Source of the DNA: Gammaproteobacteria bacterium
GTDB taxonomy: Bacteria > Pseudomonadota > Gammaproteobacteria > Xanthomonadales > SZUA-36
NCBI GenBank assembly: GCA_021772915.1
Contig: JAJFLB010000059.1
Span: forward strand, 1 to 64,000
Length of the DNA: 64,000 nt
Direction of reading: 5' to 3'
Shown here: positions 40,186 to 49,947 of the stretch, piece after piece
Position numbering within the stretch: the first letter of the stretch is position 1
How the letters are laid out: the number at the start of each line of letters is the position of its first letter
Position numbers and translations under genes: made by a program
The notes under the pieces: generated by a model
Databases searched by the model: none
Told to the model about the DNA's origin: nothing
What the model saw: only the letters and a program-made list of their open reading frames with translations

Positions 40186-41379
40186 ATGTTTGAACAATTA
40201 AAAGCCATACCACCTGATCCGATCCTGAGTATCATCGCTGATTACAATGCAGACACAAACCCCAGGAAGATAGACCTCGGCGTTGGTGTTTACCGCGATG
40301 AGAGCGGTGGCACTCCGATACTGGATTGCGTGATTGAAGCCGAAAAAATTCTGCTTGCCACCCAATCAAGCAAGTCCTACCTGGGTCCGGCAGGAGTGGC
40401 TGGTTTTAATTCCTCCATGGGCAAGTTGATATTTGGAGCAGACTGCGATGTTATCCAACAGGGCCGGTTACGTACGATTCAGACACCCGGTGGCACAGCA
40501 GCACTGAGAGTCGCTGCCGAACTCATCAAAGCAGGTATGCCGAGTGCAGAGTTGTGGGCCAGTGATCCAACCTGGTCTAATCACCTGGCCCTGTTCCCTG
40601 CGGCCGGCATGGAAATGCACAGCTACCCCTATTTTGGAGTGGGTACCAGCAGTTTGAGATTCGATGAAATGCTCGAGTCTTTACGGCAACGCGAACCTGG
40701 CGATGCCGTCCTGTTTCATGGCTGTTGCCACAACCCAAGTGGCGTCAGCCCCGATCCCGGGCAGTGGCGGATCATCGCTGACCTGGCCGCCGAGCGTGGT
40801 TTCTTACCCGTCGTAGACCTCGCATACATGGGTTTCGAACGTGGCGCGGAGGAAGACACCCTGGCTGTACGACTTTTTGCAGAGAAATGCCCTGAGTTGA
40901 TTGTGGCTAGCTCATGTTCCAAGATTTTTGCCATGTACCGCGAGCGTGTCGGCGCCATTTCCATCGTTACGGGCGACGCACACAAAAGCGCTGCTGCCGA
41001 AAGCGTGGTGCACAATCTCACACGTAAAAGCTATTCCATGCCGCCAGCCCACGGACCTGCTGTCATTGACATTATCCTCAGCTCAGAAAAGTTGACCGCA
41101 CAGTGGATGAATGAACTCGATGGCATGAGGAATCGTATCAATGAATTACGCAAAACACTTGCCGAGAAGATTGCCGCCAGCGGTATCCAGGAAGATTTTT
41201 CATTCCTGCAACACCAATCGGGTATGTTTTCATTCCTGGGGTTGTCGGCGGAGCAGGTTCACCGGCTACGTGATGAGTTTTCCATCCATACGGTCAGTTC
41301 GTCACGCATCAACGTGGCTTCGTTCAACCGGAGCAACATGGACTATTTTGTCGATGCGCTGGGCAGGGTGTTGAACTGA
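40186..41379 (+). CDS. Aromatic/aspartate aminotransferase, class I
   Basis: A 397-residue PLP enzyme of the AspC/TyrB subgroup: MFEQLKAIPPDPILSI at the start, KIDLGVGVYRDESGGTP near 29, HGCCHNPSGVSPDPGQW near 183 and the PLP lysine in SSCSKIFAMYRERVG. Length matches E. coli TyrB/AspC. It transfers amino groups between aspartate or aromatic amino acids and 2-oxoglutarate. It starts 37 bases after the CysN/CysC fusion, so the two may be co-transcribed. Confidence 0.9.
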   Translation: MFEQLKAIPPDPILSIIADYNADTNPRKIDLGVGVYRDESGGTPILDCVIEAEKILLATQSSKSYLGPAGVAGFNSSMGKLIFGADCDVIQQGRLRTIQTPGGTAALRVAAELIKAGMPSAELWASDPTWSNHLALFPAAGMEMHSYPYFGVGTSSLRFDEMLESLRQREPGDAVLFHGCCHNPSGVSPDPGQWRIIADLAAERGFLPVVDLAYMGFERGAEEDTLAVRLFAEKCPELIVASSCSKIFAMYRERVGAISIVTGDAHKSAAAESVVHNLTRKSYSMPPAHGPAVIDIILSSEKLTAQWMNELDGMRNRINELRKTLAEKIAASGIQEDFSFLQHQSGMFSFLGLSAEQVHRLRDEFSIHTVSSSRINVASFNRSNMDYFVDALGRVLN

Positions 41380-41408
41380 CCGGGCTTGTCATTCGACAGA
41401 GCGGTCAG
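41376..41408. terminator. Inverted repeat between convergent genes
   Basis: CTGACCG at 41376-41382 and CGGTCAG at 41402-41408 form a 7-bp stem with a 19-base loop, overlapping the stop codon of the aminotransferase. The opposing transglutaminase-like gene stops at 41423. No strong T-run follows on either strand, so this is a weak bidirectional terminator candidate. Confidence 0.3.
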
Positions 41409-41422
41409 ACAAACCTTTTGGG

Positions 41423-42079
41423 TCATTGTTGCCCCGCCTCCTCCTGAAAATCACCCTCAATATCCCAATGCACATTGGTGTAGTCGGCGGAAAAGGTGGC
41501 GAGTATTTTTTCAAACGGGACATCCTGATAGGTGCCGCGGTCTTTGACGTATTCCATATGTTGCCTGCCGGCCTTATCAAACTCATGAAAAAGTGAGTCT
41601 GTCTTGCCATCAAAATCCAGAGGCTTCAATCCAAATTTATCGCACATGCTCTTATTGAACACAGGTGTTGCCTTCACCCATTTTCCCATCAGAAATAATT
41701 CTGTATAAGAATGCCAAGCAAAAATATCCGAGCCCATGGCCGCCCGCAATTTTGGCGTTGTCAGGTGATTCTTCACATCGGCGTAACCGGGCCGGGATGG
41801 AATCCCGATCAGCCGGGCACAAGCTGTCAGCAGTGCTGATTTCGGCACGCACCAACCACGTCCGGTTTTGAGAGCCACTGCCCCCGAATAGCTTTCCGGA
41901 GCGTCCATGGGCAGGTACGGGTCATACAAGATATCGTCGCGAATCCTGTAAAAAAGTGACAGTGCCCTGGCTAGGTCATCACTGATATCAACAATCGTGT
42001 CACGGGTGAATTCAATAATCGCCGGGTCATTGCACTCGATAAATTTACCCGGTGAAAGGTATTGTGAAAGCGTACCCAT
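41423..42079 (-). CDS. Transglutaminase-like (papain-fold) protein
   Basis: A 218-residue soluble protein. The transglutaminase-core cysteine is Cys77 in GRGWCVPKSALLTA, and the histidine is in AWHSYTELFL, about 45 residues on. The third triad residue is probably in the following TPVFNK segment. Family members cleave or cross-link peptides, and many bacterial ones are uncharacterised. It has no signal peptide. It follows fabB in the same direction with a 29-base gap, which may reflect co-transcription rather than shared function. Confidence 0.8.
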   Translation of the reverse strand: MGTLSQYLSPGKFIECNDPAIIEFTRDTIVDISDDLARALSLFYRIRDDILYDPYLPMDAPESYSGAVALKTGRGWCVPKSALLTACARLIGIPSRPGYADVKNHLTTPKLRAAMGSDIFAWHSYTELFLMGKWVKATPVFNKSMCDKFGLKPLDFDGKTDSLFHEFDKAGRQHMEYVKDRGTYQDVPFEKILATFSADYTNVHWDIEGDFQEEAGQQ

Positions 42080-42108
42080 GCGCCCGTTCAGACCTCAAGC
42101 ACAGCCAA

Positions 42109-43335
42109 TCAGAACCGTTTGAACACGATCGAAGCGTTGGTACCACCAAAGCCAAAATTGTTGCTCATTACCGTGTTCAGGTCCGGGGTATCCTTACTTT
42201 CCAGCAGTACGGGCATACCGGTAACACGTTGATCCAACTCGGAAATATTCGCTGACCCGGCCATAAATCCATTTTCCAGCATCAATAGGCAATGTATTGC
42301 CTCCTGTACACCCGCTGCGCCCAAAGAATGCCCGCACAAGGATTTGCTGGAACTAAACGGCGGGATCACGCCATCAAATGCCTCATTGTCAAAAACTTGC
42401 CTGATTGCCTCAAGCTCAGCGATATCACCAACGGGGGTGCTCGTGCCATGGGTGTTGATATAGCCGATCGGTTCGTCCACCGTGGCAATGGCCTGTTGCA
42501 TGCAGCGCACGGCGCCCTCACCGGACGGGGCCACCATATTGGCGCCGTCGGAGGTCGCTCCGAAACCAACCAGTTCGGCATAGATTTTTGCCCCACGCGC
42601 CCTCGCGTGTTCGAGTTCTTCAATCACCAGCATGCCACCACCAGCAGCGATCACAAAGCCATCACGCCCGGCGTCGTAGGCTCGTGAGGCCAACGCTGGA
42701 GTCTCGTTGTATTTTGATGACAGGGCACCCATGGCATCAAACATCATTGCCAATACCCAGTCTTCTTCTTCGCCACCACCGGCAAAGATCAGGTCTTGCT
42801 TGTCCCACTGGATCTGTTCCATCGCGGCGCCGATACAATGGGTGCTCGTGGCGCAGGCAGAGGTTATTGAATAGTTGAGGCCGTGAATACCGAAATGCGT
42901 CGCCAGACAGGCCGACACGGTACTGCTCATGGTACGGGGTACCAGATAGGGCCCCACCCGACGTACACCTTTTTCCCTCAGCTTGTCAGCGCCCCAGACG
43001 AGATTGGCACTTGATGCCCCACCCGAGCCGGCGATCAGTCCGGTCCGTGGATGTGTAACCTGTCCGGCAGTAAGGCCTGCATCATCTATGGCTTTTTGCA
43101 TGGCCACGTAGGCGTAAGCAGCCGCATCGCCCATAAAACGACGGGCCTTACGCTCGATGTGTTCGGAAAGTTCAATATCCACGGACCCACAGACCTGTGA
43201 ACGCAATCCCATTTCCGCAAATTTCTCGTTGAAGGAGATACCTGGTTTTGTATTACGCAAGGACGCGAGCACGGATTCTTTCGTGTTTCCCAGACAGGAA
43301 ACCAATCCCATACCCGTTACGACAACCCGGCGCAT
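42109..43335 (-). CDS. fabB: Beta-ketoacyl-ACP synthase I
   Basis: 408 residues. The catalytic cysteine is in [11 protein letters not shown], the histidines in [11 protein letters not shown] and [12 protein letters not shown], and the C-terminus is [11 protein letters not shown]. FabB extends unsaturated acyl-ACP chains made by FabA. The ATG overlaps the fabA stop by one base (TGATG). The fabA-fabB pair marks anaerobic unsaturated fatty-acid synthesis of the gamma/alphaproteobacterial type. Confidence 0.97.
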   Translation of the reverse strand: MRRVVVTGMGLVSCLGNTKESVLASLRNTKPGISFNEKFAEMGLRSQVCGSVDIELSEHIERKARRFMGDAAAYAYVAMQKAIDDAGLTAGQVTHPRTGLIAGSGGASSANLVWGADKLREKGVRRVGPYLVPRTMSSTVSACLATHFGIHGLNYSITSACATSTHCIGAAMEQIQWDKQDLIFAGGGEEEDWVLAMMFDAMGALSSKYNETPALASRAYDAGRDGFVIAAGGGMLVIEELEHARARGAKIYAELVGFGATSDGANMVAPSGEGAVRCMQQAIATVDEPIGYINTHGTSTPVGDIAELEAIRQVFDNEAFDGVIPPFSSSKSLCGHSLGAAGVQEAIHCLLMLENGFMAGSANISELDQRVTGMPVLLESKDTPDLNTVMSNNFGFGGTNASIVFKRF

Positions 43336-43862
43336 CAGAAGCTGTCGGTCGAAAGAAACAGCCCGACGCGCAAATCGTCCGCTGTATAAATGGTTTGTCC
43401 GTCCACGGCAACGGTTCCGTCTGCAATCACCATGCTCAATTTACGGGCGATCACTCTTCTCAAGTTTAGTGTATAGGTCACAACTTTTGCCGAGGGCAGC
43501 ACCTGCCCGGTAAATTTGACTTTACCCGCACCAAGGGCCCTGCCCTTACCCTCACAACCATACCAGGAGAGAAAAAAGCCACACAACTGCCACAGGGCGT
43601 CGAGACCCAGGCAACCGGGCATGACAGGGTCATCTACAAAGTGACAATCAAAGAACCACAGTTTCGGATCGATATCCAACTCCGCTGTGATGCAACCTTT
43701 GCCATGCACACCGCCATCAGTGCTTATCCCGGTTATGCGGTCAAACATCAACATTCTACCGGTCGGTAGCTTGCCATGTTCTGTACCGAATAACCCCTCT
43801 TGACCACAGCGCTCCAACTCGGCCCGGCTGAAGGAACTTTGCCTGTTTTCCCCGTTATCCAT
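43335..43862 (-). CDS. fabA: Beta-hydroxydecanoyl-ACP dehydratase/isomerase
   Basis: 175 residues, the usual length. The active-site histidine lies in [19 protein letters not shown], and the aspartate follows in LGLDALWQL. FabA dehydrates 3-hydroxydecanoyl-ACP and isomerises the product, the branch point to unsaturated fatty acids. It is first of the fabA-fabB operon; the upstream 360 bases carry no other gene. Confidence 0.97.
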   Translation of the reverse strand: MDNGENRQSSFSRAELERCGQEGLFGTEHGKLPTGRMLMFDRITGISTDGGVHGKGCITAELDIDPKLWFFDCHFVDDPVMPGCLGLDALWQLCGFFLSWYGCEGKGRALGAGKVKFTGQVLPSAKVVTYTLNLRRVIARKLSMVIADGTVAVDGQTIYTADDLRVGLFLSTDSF

Positions 43863-44224
43863 TTATGGTCACTTACCCGCCATTGTGAGCCGTGGAGTGT
43901 ACAGGTAAATTCTGCTATTCATTGCAAATGATTCCATTATGCCCAGGTAACTGGAAGCGTCTGGTCCGTTGACAGGGTTTGATGAAATGGTTAGCAGGTC
44001 AGGCCTCATCTTTTATACGAAAGCCCTGAATTAAAGACGAGTGAGAGACCGTACAACCATGCGTGCCAATCATACCCTAAACCACACCCACACCAAAAAC
44101 TTACACCACGAAAATGGTGTAAGTTTTACACGCCTACGACCTTTGGCACCTATGAATCTTGCAGAGTAGATCCTCTTCCGCCGTGAGCTTTTCCCCGCTT
44201 CGCTCCAAGCGCAGGGGGTGTTAT
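43863..44224. other. Intergenic region between fabA and pepD
   Basis: About 360 bases. It holds the fabA promoter region (not resolved to a -35/-10 pair) and, on the pepD side, the strong terminator listed separately. A smaller GC-rich hairpin-forming stretch lies around 44193-44217. Nothing else is seen. Confidence 0.4.
44096..44127 (-). terminator. Strong intrinsic terminator downstream of pepD
   Basis: A perfect 13-bp stem, AAAACTTACACCA at 44096-44108 and TGGTGTAAGTTTT at 44115-44127, with a 6-base loop. On the minus strand it ends in a run of five Ts, so it would terminate pepD transcripts about 100 bases beyond the stop. It separates pepD from fabA. Confidence 0.8.
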
Positions 44225-45679
44225 TCAGCTCCCGGTAACAGGGATATTTTCTAATATTTCTACCAGGTATTTCCAGAACTTCTGCGACGAAGAAACACTG
44301 GCCCGTTCATCCGGCGAATGCGCACCCCTGATTGTCGGCCCAAAAGAAATCATGTCCATTGCCGGGTAATTGGTACCCAGGATTCCGCATTCAAGACCCG
44401 CATGGCAGGCCAGAACCAATGGCTTTTTGGCAAATATGTCTGTGTAGATTTTTTCCAGCACCCCTAGTATCCCGGAGTCCGGGTTCGGCTCCCAACCAGG
44501 ATACGAGCCGCTGAGCTCCACTTCGAACCCCCCTAGCTCCAGACCGCTTTTGAGCTGGTGGGCCAGTTCCATTTTACCGGCCTCCACAGAACTCCGGGTC
44601 AAGCAGCCAATCTTAATGGCCCCATCCTTGAGCACAAGACGGGCAAAACTATTTGAAGTTTCAACCAGGCCCTCTATGTCCTGACTCATTTTGAAAACGC
44701 CGTTATGCAGAGAATGAATGGTCTGGGTCAACATCTCCTGTTCTGCTTTTGACATAACCCATTTCGGTATATCCGCAGATTCAACGAGGATCTCAAGACC
44801 TTTCTCAAGGCTTTCAAATTCACTCCTGATCTCACTGGAAACCCTGTAGAACAGCTTTTTCATATTGACTTCATCGTCACACACAACCCATGCCCTGCTC
44901 TCGCGGGGAATAGCGTTGCGCAAACCCCCACCGTCAATTTCAGCGATGGCAACGGTATTGCCCAGGGCAACAAGAATACGGTTCATCAGTTTGTTAGCGT
45001 TACCAAAACCCCGGTGGATATCCATCCCGCTGTGCCCGCCCCGCAGGCCCTTTACCGTGATCAGGAAGGCCACGGTGCTGTCTGGCCTTGCCACCATCGA
45101 ACAGGTTTTGGACGCCGTTATATCGATACCTCCGGCACAACCCACACCGATTTCTTCATCATCCTCGCTGTCCAGGTTCAGCAAGATTTCACCTTCCAGG
45201 TAACCCGCCTGCAGGCCGAGGGCCCCCGTCATACCGGATTCTTCATCAATGGTTAACAATGCTTCAAGGGCCGGATGGGCGATGTCGGAGGACTCCAGCA
45301 CGCTCATGATCGAAGCAACACCCAGGCCATTATCGGCCCCTAGTGTGGTGCCATTGGCTTTGACCCAGTCCCCATCCACATGCATGGCGATACCCTGGGT
45401 GTCAAAATCAAATTCGGTATCATTGTTTTTTTGGCAGACCATATCCAAATGTGATTGCATCACCACGGTCTTGCGGTTCTCCATCCCCCTGCTTGCAGGT
45501 TTCCTGATGATAACGTTACCCACTGGATCAACGATGGTTTCCAGATTCAGTCTTTCACCAAAATCAACCATAAACCTGCGTACCTTGTCCTCCTTTTTTG
45601 AAGGTCGTGGCACTTCGTTCAGGTCTGCAAAGTTATTCCACAAGGCATGGGGTTCCAGGCTTCTAATTTCGCTGCTCAT
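44225..45679 (-). CDS. pepD: Aminoacyl-histidine dipeptidase (M20)
   Basis: 484 residues, the usual PepD length. Metal-site motifs are MQSHLDMVCQ near 75, GTTLGADNGLG near 114 and DEESGMTG near 144. The late GAHSPDERA, with a metal-binding histidine, is near the C-terminus. It hydrolyses Xaa-His and other dipeptides in the cytoplasm. It is divergent from dgcN across about 180 bases. Confidence 0.95.
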   Translation of the reverse strand: MSSEIRSLEPHALWNNFADLNEVPRPSKKEDKVRRFMVDFGERLNLETIVDPVGNVIIRKPASRGMENRKTVVMQSHLDMVCQKNNDTEFDFDTQGIAMHVDGDWVKANGTTLGADNGLGVASIMSVLESSDIAHPALEALLTIDEESGMTGALGLQAGYLEGEILLNLDSEDDEEIGVGCAGGIDITASKTCSMVARPDSTVAFLITVKGLRGGHSGMDIHRGFGNANKLMNRILVALGNTVAIAEIDGGGLRNAIPRESRAWVVCDDEVNMKKLFYRVSSEIRSEFESLEKGLEILVESADIPKWVMSKAEQEMLTQTIHSLHNGVFKMSQDIEGLVETSNSFARLVLKDGAIKIGCLTRSSVEAGKMELAHQLKSGLELGGFEVELSGSYPGWEPNPDSGILGVLEKIYTDIFAKKPLVLACHAGLECGILGTNYPAMDMISFGPTIRGAHSPDERASVSSSQKFWKYLVEILENIPVTGS

Positions 45680-45862
45680 AATTTTGATAACTCTTTGAAC
45701 TGGAGAACTGTTGATGCAAAAATCCCGCGCACACTATGCCTCATGAAAAACCCCAATGTTAGTGGGCAGGGCCTCAATTTACCCAAAAAAATGCACAGAA
45801 ATTGACACAAGTCAAAGACAAACCCATTAGAATCATCATTATTGTGTTCGGAGCAAGTTTGC

Positions 45863-46897
45863 ATGCCCAAATTGACCCACGTTCAGCTCAAGGTACCCTA
45901 CCTGATTCTCATCGGTGACATGGGTGATGCGACCTACGCCAAGACCGGGTTCGGCATTGTCCAGTGGCGGCCCGACCTGGTTGCCGGGCAACTGCGCTTT
46001 CCCGGCTCCGAAATCGATATGGGTGTACCCGACATGACGGTGCAAGAGGCCGTTGAAGCCGGCGTCAAAAGCCTCATTATCGGTGTGGCACCCATCGGTG
46101 GAGTCGTACCTGATAGTTGGTGGACGATCATTGAAGATGCCGCCCGGGCCGGGCTGGATATTGTCTGCGGGCTGCACTTTAAGCTGGCGGAATTCCCGGC
46201 AGTCGTGGCAGCCGCCAAGTCATCCGGCGCCCGGTTGATCGATGTGCGTAACCCACCCGTGAATTTACCCGTAGGTACGGGGATAAAACGCTCTGGAAAA
46301 CGGGTACTGATGGTGGGCACGGACTGCGCTATCGGCAAGAAGTATTCTGCCCTGGCCCTGAACGAAGCCATGCGGAATACGGGCATGAGCTCAACCTTTC
46401 GTGCCACGGGCCAGACCGGCATCATGCTGGCGGGTGAAGGTATTCCAATCGATGCAGTAGTGGCCGATTTCATATCGGGTGCTGCCGAGCTGATTTCACC
46501 GGACAATGACGACGATCACTGGGATGTTATCGAGGGTCAGGGTTCGTTATTCCATCCGGGTTACTCCGGTGTCAGCCTGGGTCTGCTACACGGTTCGCAG
46601 CCTGATGCTTTCGTGCTGTGTCATGACGCAACCCGTACCGCAATTTCGGGCTGGGAGCACTACCCGCTGCCCTCCGTCCAGGAGTGTATCGATCAGCACG
46701 TGCTGGCCGGAAGCCGTACCAATCCGGATATCCGCTGTGTTGGTATCAGTGTGAATACATCGCAACTACCAGCAGATGAACGGTCGGACTACCTCGCAGG
46801 ATTGAGTGAAGAAACCGGTTTGCCCTGTGTTGATCCATTGATCGACGGTTGCGGGGCAATTGTTGAGCACATCAAACAACTTTACCCGAAGAGGTAG
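45863..46897 (+). CDS. dgcN: D-glutamate N-acetyltransferase, DgcN (DUF1611) family
   Basis: 344 residues starting at ATG 45863, with GGAG 13 bases upstream; the frame is open a few codons more. The family was long known as DUF1611. An N-terminal domain with VPYLILIGDMGDATYAKTG is followed by a P-loop-like core VGTDCAIGKKYSALAL near 150 and GQGSLFHPGYSGVSLGL near 225. DgcN proteins acetylate D-glutamate for conversion by the racemase DgcA, whose gene follows 4 bases later. The function is taken from family knowledge. Confidence 0.85.
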   Translation: MPKLTHVQLKVPYLILIGDMGDATYAKTGFGIVQWRPDLVAGQLRFPGSEIDMGVPDMTVQEAVEAGVKSLIIGVAPIGGVVPDSWWTIIEDAARAGLDIVCGLHFKLAEFPAVVAAAKSSGARLIDVRNPPVNLPVGTGIKRSGKRVLMVGTDCAIGKKYSALALNEAMRNTGMSSTFRATGQTGIMLAGEGIPIDAVVADFISGAAELISPDNDDDHWDVIEGQGSLFHPGYSGVSLGLLHGSQPDAFVLCHDATRTAISGWEHYPLPSVQECIDQHVLAGSRTNPDIRCVGISVNTSQLPADERSDYLAGLSEETGLPCVDPLIDGCGAIVEHIKQLYPKR

Positions 46898-46901
46898 AAT
46901 C

Positions 46902-47879
46902 ATGGATTTCAGCATACACATCACAAACTGGGAACTAACCGAACCCTTCCGAATCTCGGGAAATGAGTGGACCTCCTCACCCTGCCTGGTTGTCCAGCTT
47001 AGCGAAGACGGCTTTGTTGGCCGCGGCGAGGCCCAGGGTGTTTATTACCTGGATGAGAGTGCGGAAAGTATTTTTGCGCAGGCCGATGCGGTGGCCGCTC
47101 AAATCCGTGCCGGCATATCGCGCTCGGATCTGCAGGAACTGCTGCCGGCGGGTGGCGCACGAAATGCCATTGACTGCGCCCTTTGGGATCTTGAATGCAA
47201 ACAGGCCGGCAAGACAATCTGGCAACTGACCGGTATCGATCCACAACCGGTCACCACCGTTTTCACCATTGGTCTGGAAGACACGCCAGAGGCCATGGCC
47301 GCCAAGGCTGCCGCAGCGGCAGATGCTCCGATATTGAAAATCAAACTCGACGGCCACCTACCCTATGAGAAACTGGCAGCGATCCGTGCGGCCCGCCCGG
47401 ACGCAGAGCTGGTCGTGGACGCCAACCAGGGCTGGAGCTTCGAGTTGTTGCAAGAGGTGATACCCAAGTGCGTCGATTTGAACCTCGGTATGATTGAACA
47501 ACCACTGGCACGCGGTAACGATGCCATGCTGGAAGGCTTTGTATCCCCCATCACCCTGGCTGCAGATGAATCCTGTCTGCATACCGGCGAACTGGAAATG
47601 GCGGCCAGTCGCTACACTATGATCAACATCAAGCTGGACAAAACCGGTGGCCTGACAGAAGCGCTAAACCTGGCCCGGGCTGCAAAAGAAAAGGGATGCA
47701 AACTGATGATAGGTAACATGGTAGGTACCTCACTGAGCATGGCACCCTCATTCGTGGTGGCCCAGATGTGTGACTTCGTGGATATCGACGGCCCGCTGTT
47801 GCTGAAATTCGACCAGCCATTGGGACTCAACTACAACAAGGGTGTTGTGAAGAGGTTTGATCCACGGCTTTGGGGATAG
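46902..47879 (+). CDS. dgcA: N-acetyl-D-glutamate racemase, DgcA family
   Basis: A 325-residue member of the enolase superfamily (muconate-lactonising subgroup). Catalytic features are KIKLDG with the acid/base lysine, metal ligands in VVDANQGW, IEQPLAR and LAADESCL, and INIKLDKTGGL with the second lysine. These also occur in dipeptide epimerases, but pairing with dgcN makes N-acetyl-D-glutamate the likely substrate. The start ATG at 46902 lies 4 bases after the dgcN stop. An upstream in-frame start inside dgcN is less likely. Confidence 0.85.
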   Translation: MDFSIHITNWELTEPFRISGNEWTSSPCLVVQLSEDGFVGRGEAQGVYYLDESAESIFAQADAVAAQIRAGISRSDLQELLPAGGARNAIDCALWDLECKQAGKTIWQLTGIDPQPVTTVFTIGLEDTPEAMAAKAAAAADAPILKIKLDGHLPYEKLAAIRAARPDAELVVDANQGWSFELLQEVIPKCVDLNLGMIEQPLARGNDAMLEGFVSPITLAADESCLHTGELEMAASRYTMINIKLDKTGGLTEALNLARAAKEKGCKLMIGNMVGTSLSMAPSFVVAQMCDFVDIDGPLLLKFDQPLGLNYNKGVVKRFDPRLWG

Positions 47880-48114
47880 GTAACCTAAGCGCGTTAGTCG
47901 ATACTTCATTTTCAACAGAATAGGTCACTTGCGACCTGCCAATAGTCTAGCGTGCGACCGACTGCTTCTGGCTGGGTACAGCCCTTCAGGTAACTGCCAA
48001 CCCAAGATATTTAGTGATTCATTTGGACCTTATTATTTTAAGCGGCTATGCTTCAACGCACTAGCGGACACAGAGAAGCCAGCATTTGTCATTTTTCAAC
48101 GATCCCAAACGTCA

Positions 48115-48966
48115 ATGACAGATAAACTAACGGTCAAGGCGAGCACCACCCTAATCCCATTCCTTACTGCCCAGCTCCAGGGCTGGTCGCGACGCACTAT
48201 CAAACAGCGCCTTAAAGGTGGTTGCGTCAGCGTTAACGGCAAGCAGGTTACGCGACATGACCACCGCCTCCTGACGGGCGACCAGGTGGTAGTCGAAGCC
48301 TCAGGTCGAGGTGTTTCCAGCCTGCGCCCGCAGCTCGGCATTCTCTACAGGGATCGGGACCTGATCGCCATCAATAAACCCGCCGGATTGTTGTCGGTTG
48401 GTTCCCGCAAAGACAAGGAACCCCATGCACTGGGCATACTTCGTGACCAGCTGTCGCGCCGTAACAAGGAGATAAGACTGTGGCCGGTGCACCGCATTGA
48501 TCGCGATACTTCCGGGGTACTGCTCATTGCCACCTCACGGGAGATGCGGGAGCTGGTGATGAAGGGGTGGAAGACCGCGGAAAAGGCCTACCTTGCGATC
48601 GTGGAAGGTTGCCCAAAGCCTGCGGGTGGCACCATCAATCAACCGCTGCGCATCGACCCGGTAATCTACCAGATGCATGTCGGGCCGCACCCAGGTGCCA
48701 AACGTGCGGTGACCCATTTCACTACCGAACGTAAGGTGGGTCAGCGAGCGCTATTACGGGTAACACTGGAAACCGGCCGCCAGCATCAAATACGAGCCCA
48801 CCTGGCATGGCTGGGACACCCGGTGGTAGGCGACCAACGATACGGCACAGCCGGTGCGCGGATGGGGCTGCATGCCTTGCGGCTGAGTATCACCAAACCG
48901 GGAACCAATAAGCCGCTGGTATTTGAAACTCCCGCACCGGCGGATTTTTTGGCGCTACTGCGCTAG
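48115..48966 (+). CDS. RluA-family pseudouridine synthase
   Basis: 283 residues from ATG 48115; the open frame extends upstream without family support. An N-terminal S4 domain (QGWSRRTIKQRLKGGCVSVNG) precedes the catalytic domain with the active-site aspartate in VHRIDRDTSGVLLIA and the RQHQIRAHLAWLGHPVVGD motif. It isomerises uridines in rRNA or tRNA. Which of RluA, RluC, RluD or TruC it corresponds to cannot be told from the sequence alone. Confidence 0.93.
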   Translation: MTDKLTVKASTTLIPFLTAQLQGWSRRTIKQRLKGGCVSVNGKQVTRHDHRLLTGDQVVVEASGRGVSSLRPQLGILYRDRDLIAINKPAGLLSVGSRKDKEPHALGILRDQLSRRNKEIRLWPVHRIDRDTSGVLLIATSREMRELVMKGWKTAEKAYLAIVEGCPKPAGGTINQPLRIDPVIYQMHVGPHPGAKRAVTHFTTERKVGQRALLRVTLETGRQHQIRAHLAWLGHPVVGDQRYGTAGARMGLHALRLSITKPGTNKPLVFETPAPADFLALLR

Positions 48967-49076
48967 CGTGTGAGGGGAGCCGGTCCGGTTTCGGCCAATA
49001 ATGATTTCCTTAACTCATTCTCTTTTATTTTTACAGAGCAGAACAGCCGCAAGTACTGTAGGCTAAGGGGTGGAGT

Positions 49077-49316
49077 ATGAAGAGGTGCGAGGATATGCCC
49101 AAAACAGATGTTGAAAAACTAAAAGCCGAATTAGCGGCCGCGAAAGTGAAGGGTGACCCACATATACTGAAGAAACCGATTTCCGTTGTCGCGACTTTGG
49201 ACAATGGGGAAATATACAAGGGAGTTGCTTTTGAGGTTCGCCCGGATGGACTGGTGATGGTACAAACCGGGAACTGCGATTTAGGGATTCAACTCTCAAA
49301 TATCAGCATAGAATAA
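49077..49316 (+). CDS. Small protein of unknown function
   Basis: A 79-residue protein with AAGGGG about 7 bases before the ATG. The N-terminal third is a charged helix (KTDVEKLKAELAAAK). The rest is beta-rich and could be a small barrel (SVVATLDNGEIYKGVAFEV). No family was recognised. An internal ATG at 49095 is another possible start. It stands alone between the pseudouridine synthase and a convergent acetyltransferase. Confidence 0.55.
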   Translation: MKRCEDMPKTDVEKLKAELAAAKVKGDPHILKKPISVVATLDNGEIYKGVAFEVRPDGLVMVQTGNCDLGIQLSNISIE

Positions 49317-49333
49317 CGGGTCTGAACAACAGC

Positions 49334-49888
49334 TCAACTCCCTATTGGCTCGTCATTAACGAGACCCAGCATCACGCTGTCCAGCCATTTCCCCTCCATG
49401 AACCACCGGTCACGAAACAGCCCCTCACGCTCGAAACCAAGCTTCTCAAGCAGAGCTAGGCTGCCGGCATTTTCTGTGTCGGTATCGGCTTCTATGCGGT
49501 GTAGATTAAGGGTATTGAACGCGAAAGCAATGACCGCTTCTACCGCCTGGTGCATTAATCCCTGTCGCCAGTATTTCCGGTTCAGAATGAAGCCAACCTC
49601 GGCCCTGTGATTTTCTTGACTGAAGTGGAACAGGATGCACTTCCCTATCATCTTGTCGCTGTCGTCCTTGGTAACCGCCCAACATAGACTGTCGCCCCGT
49701 GCATCGGATTCAAGGTCTTCACGCAACTTTTTAGTCGCGGTTTCGAAGTCGGCAACCGGATGACTCCAGTATTTCATACTTTGGGCATCCGACAGCATTT
49801 CGAACATCGCGTCTGCATCTTTCATTTCTTGTGGACGCAGGTGCAAATCACGGGTGTGCAAATCACGAGGGATGTTAGCAAGGTCCAT
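49334..49888 (-). CDS. GNAT acetyltransferase, RimJ/RimL-like
   Basis: 184 residues from ATG 49888. The GNAT acetyl-CoA loop is seen around NRKYWRQGLMHQAVEAVIAF, followed by the conserved LHRIEADTDTENAGSLALLEKLGF. This form is typical of ribosomal-protein or antibiotic N-acetyltransferases of the RimJ/RimL group. The substrate is unknown. Confidence 0.9.
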   Translation of the reverse strand: MDLANIPRDLHTRDLHLRPQEMKDADAMFEMLSDAQSMKYWSHPVADFETATKKLREDLESDARGDSLCWAVTKDDSDKMIGKCILFHFSQENHRAEVGFILNRKYWRQGLMHQAVEAVIAFAFNTLNLHRIEADTDTENAGSLALLEKLGFEREGLFRDRWFMEGKWLDSVMLGLVNDEPIGS

Positions 49889-49947
49889 ATTCAATTATTC
49901 CGTATATCAGCTACTTAGTCTGAGGAAAGCCCGGCGAATATGCCGTA

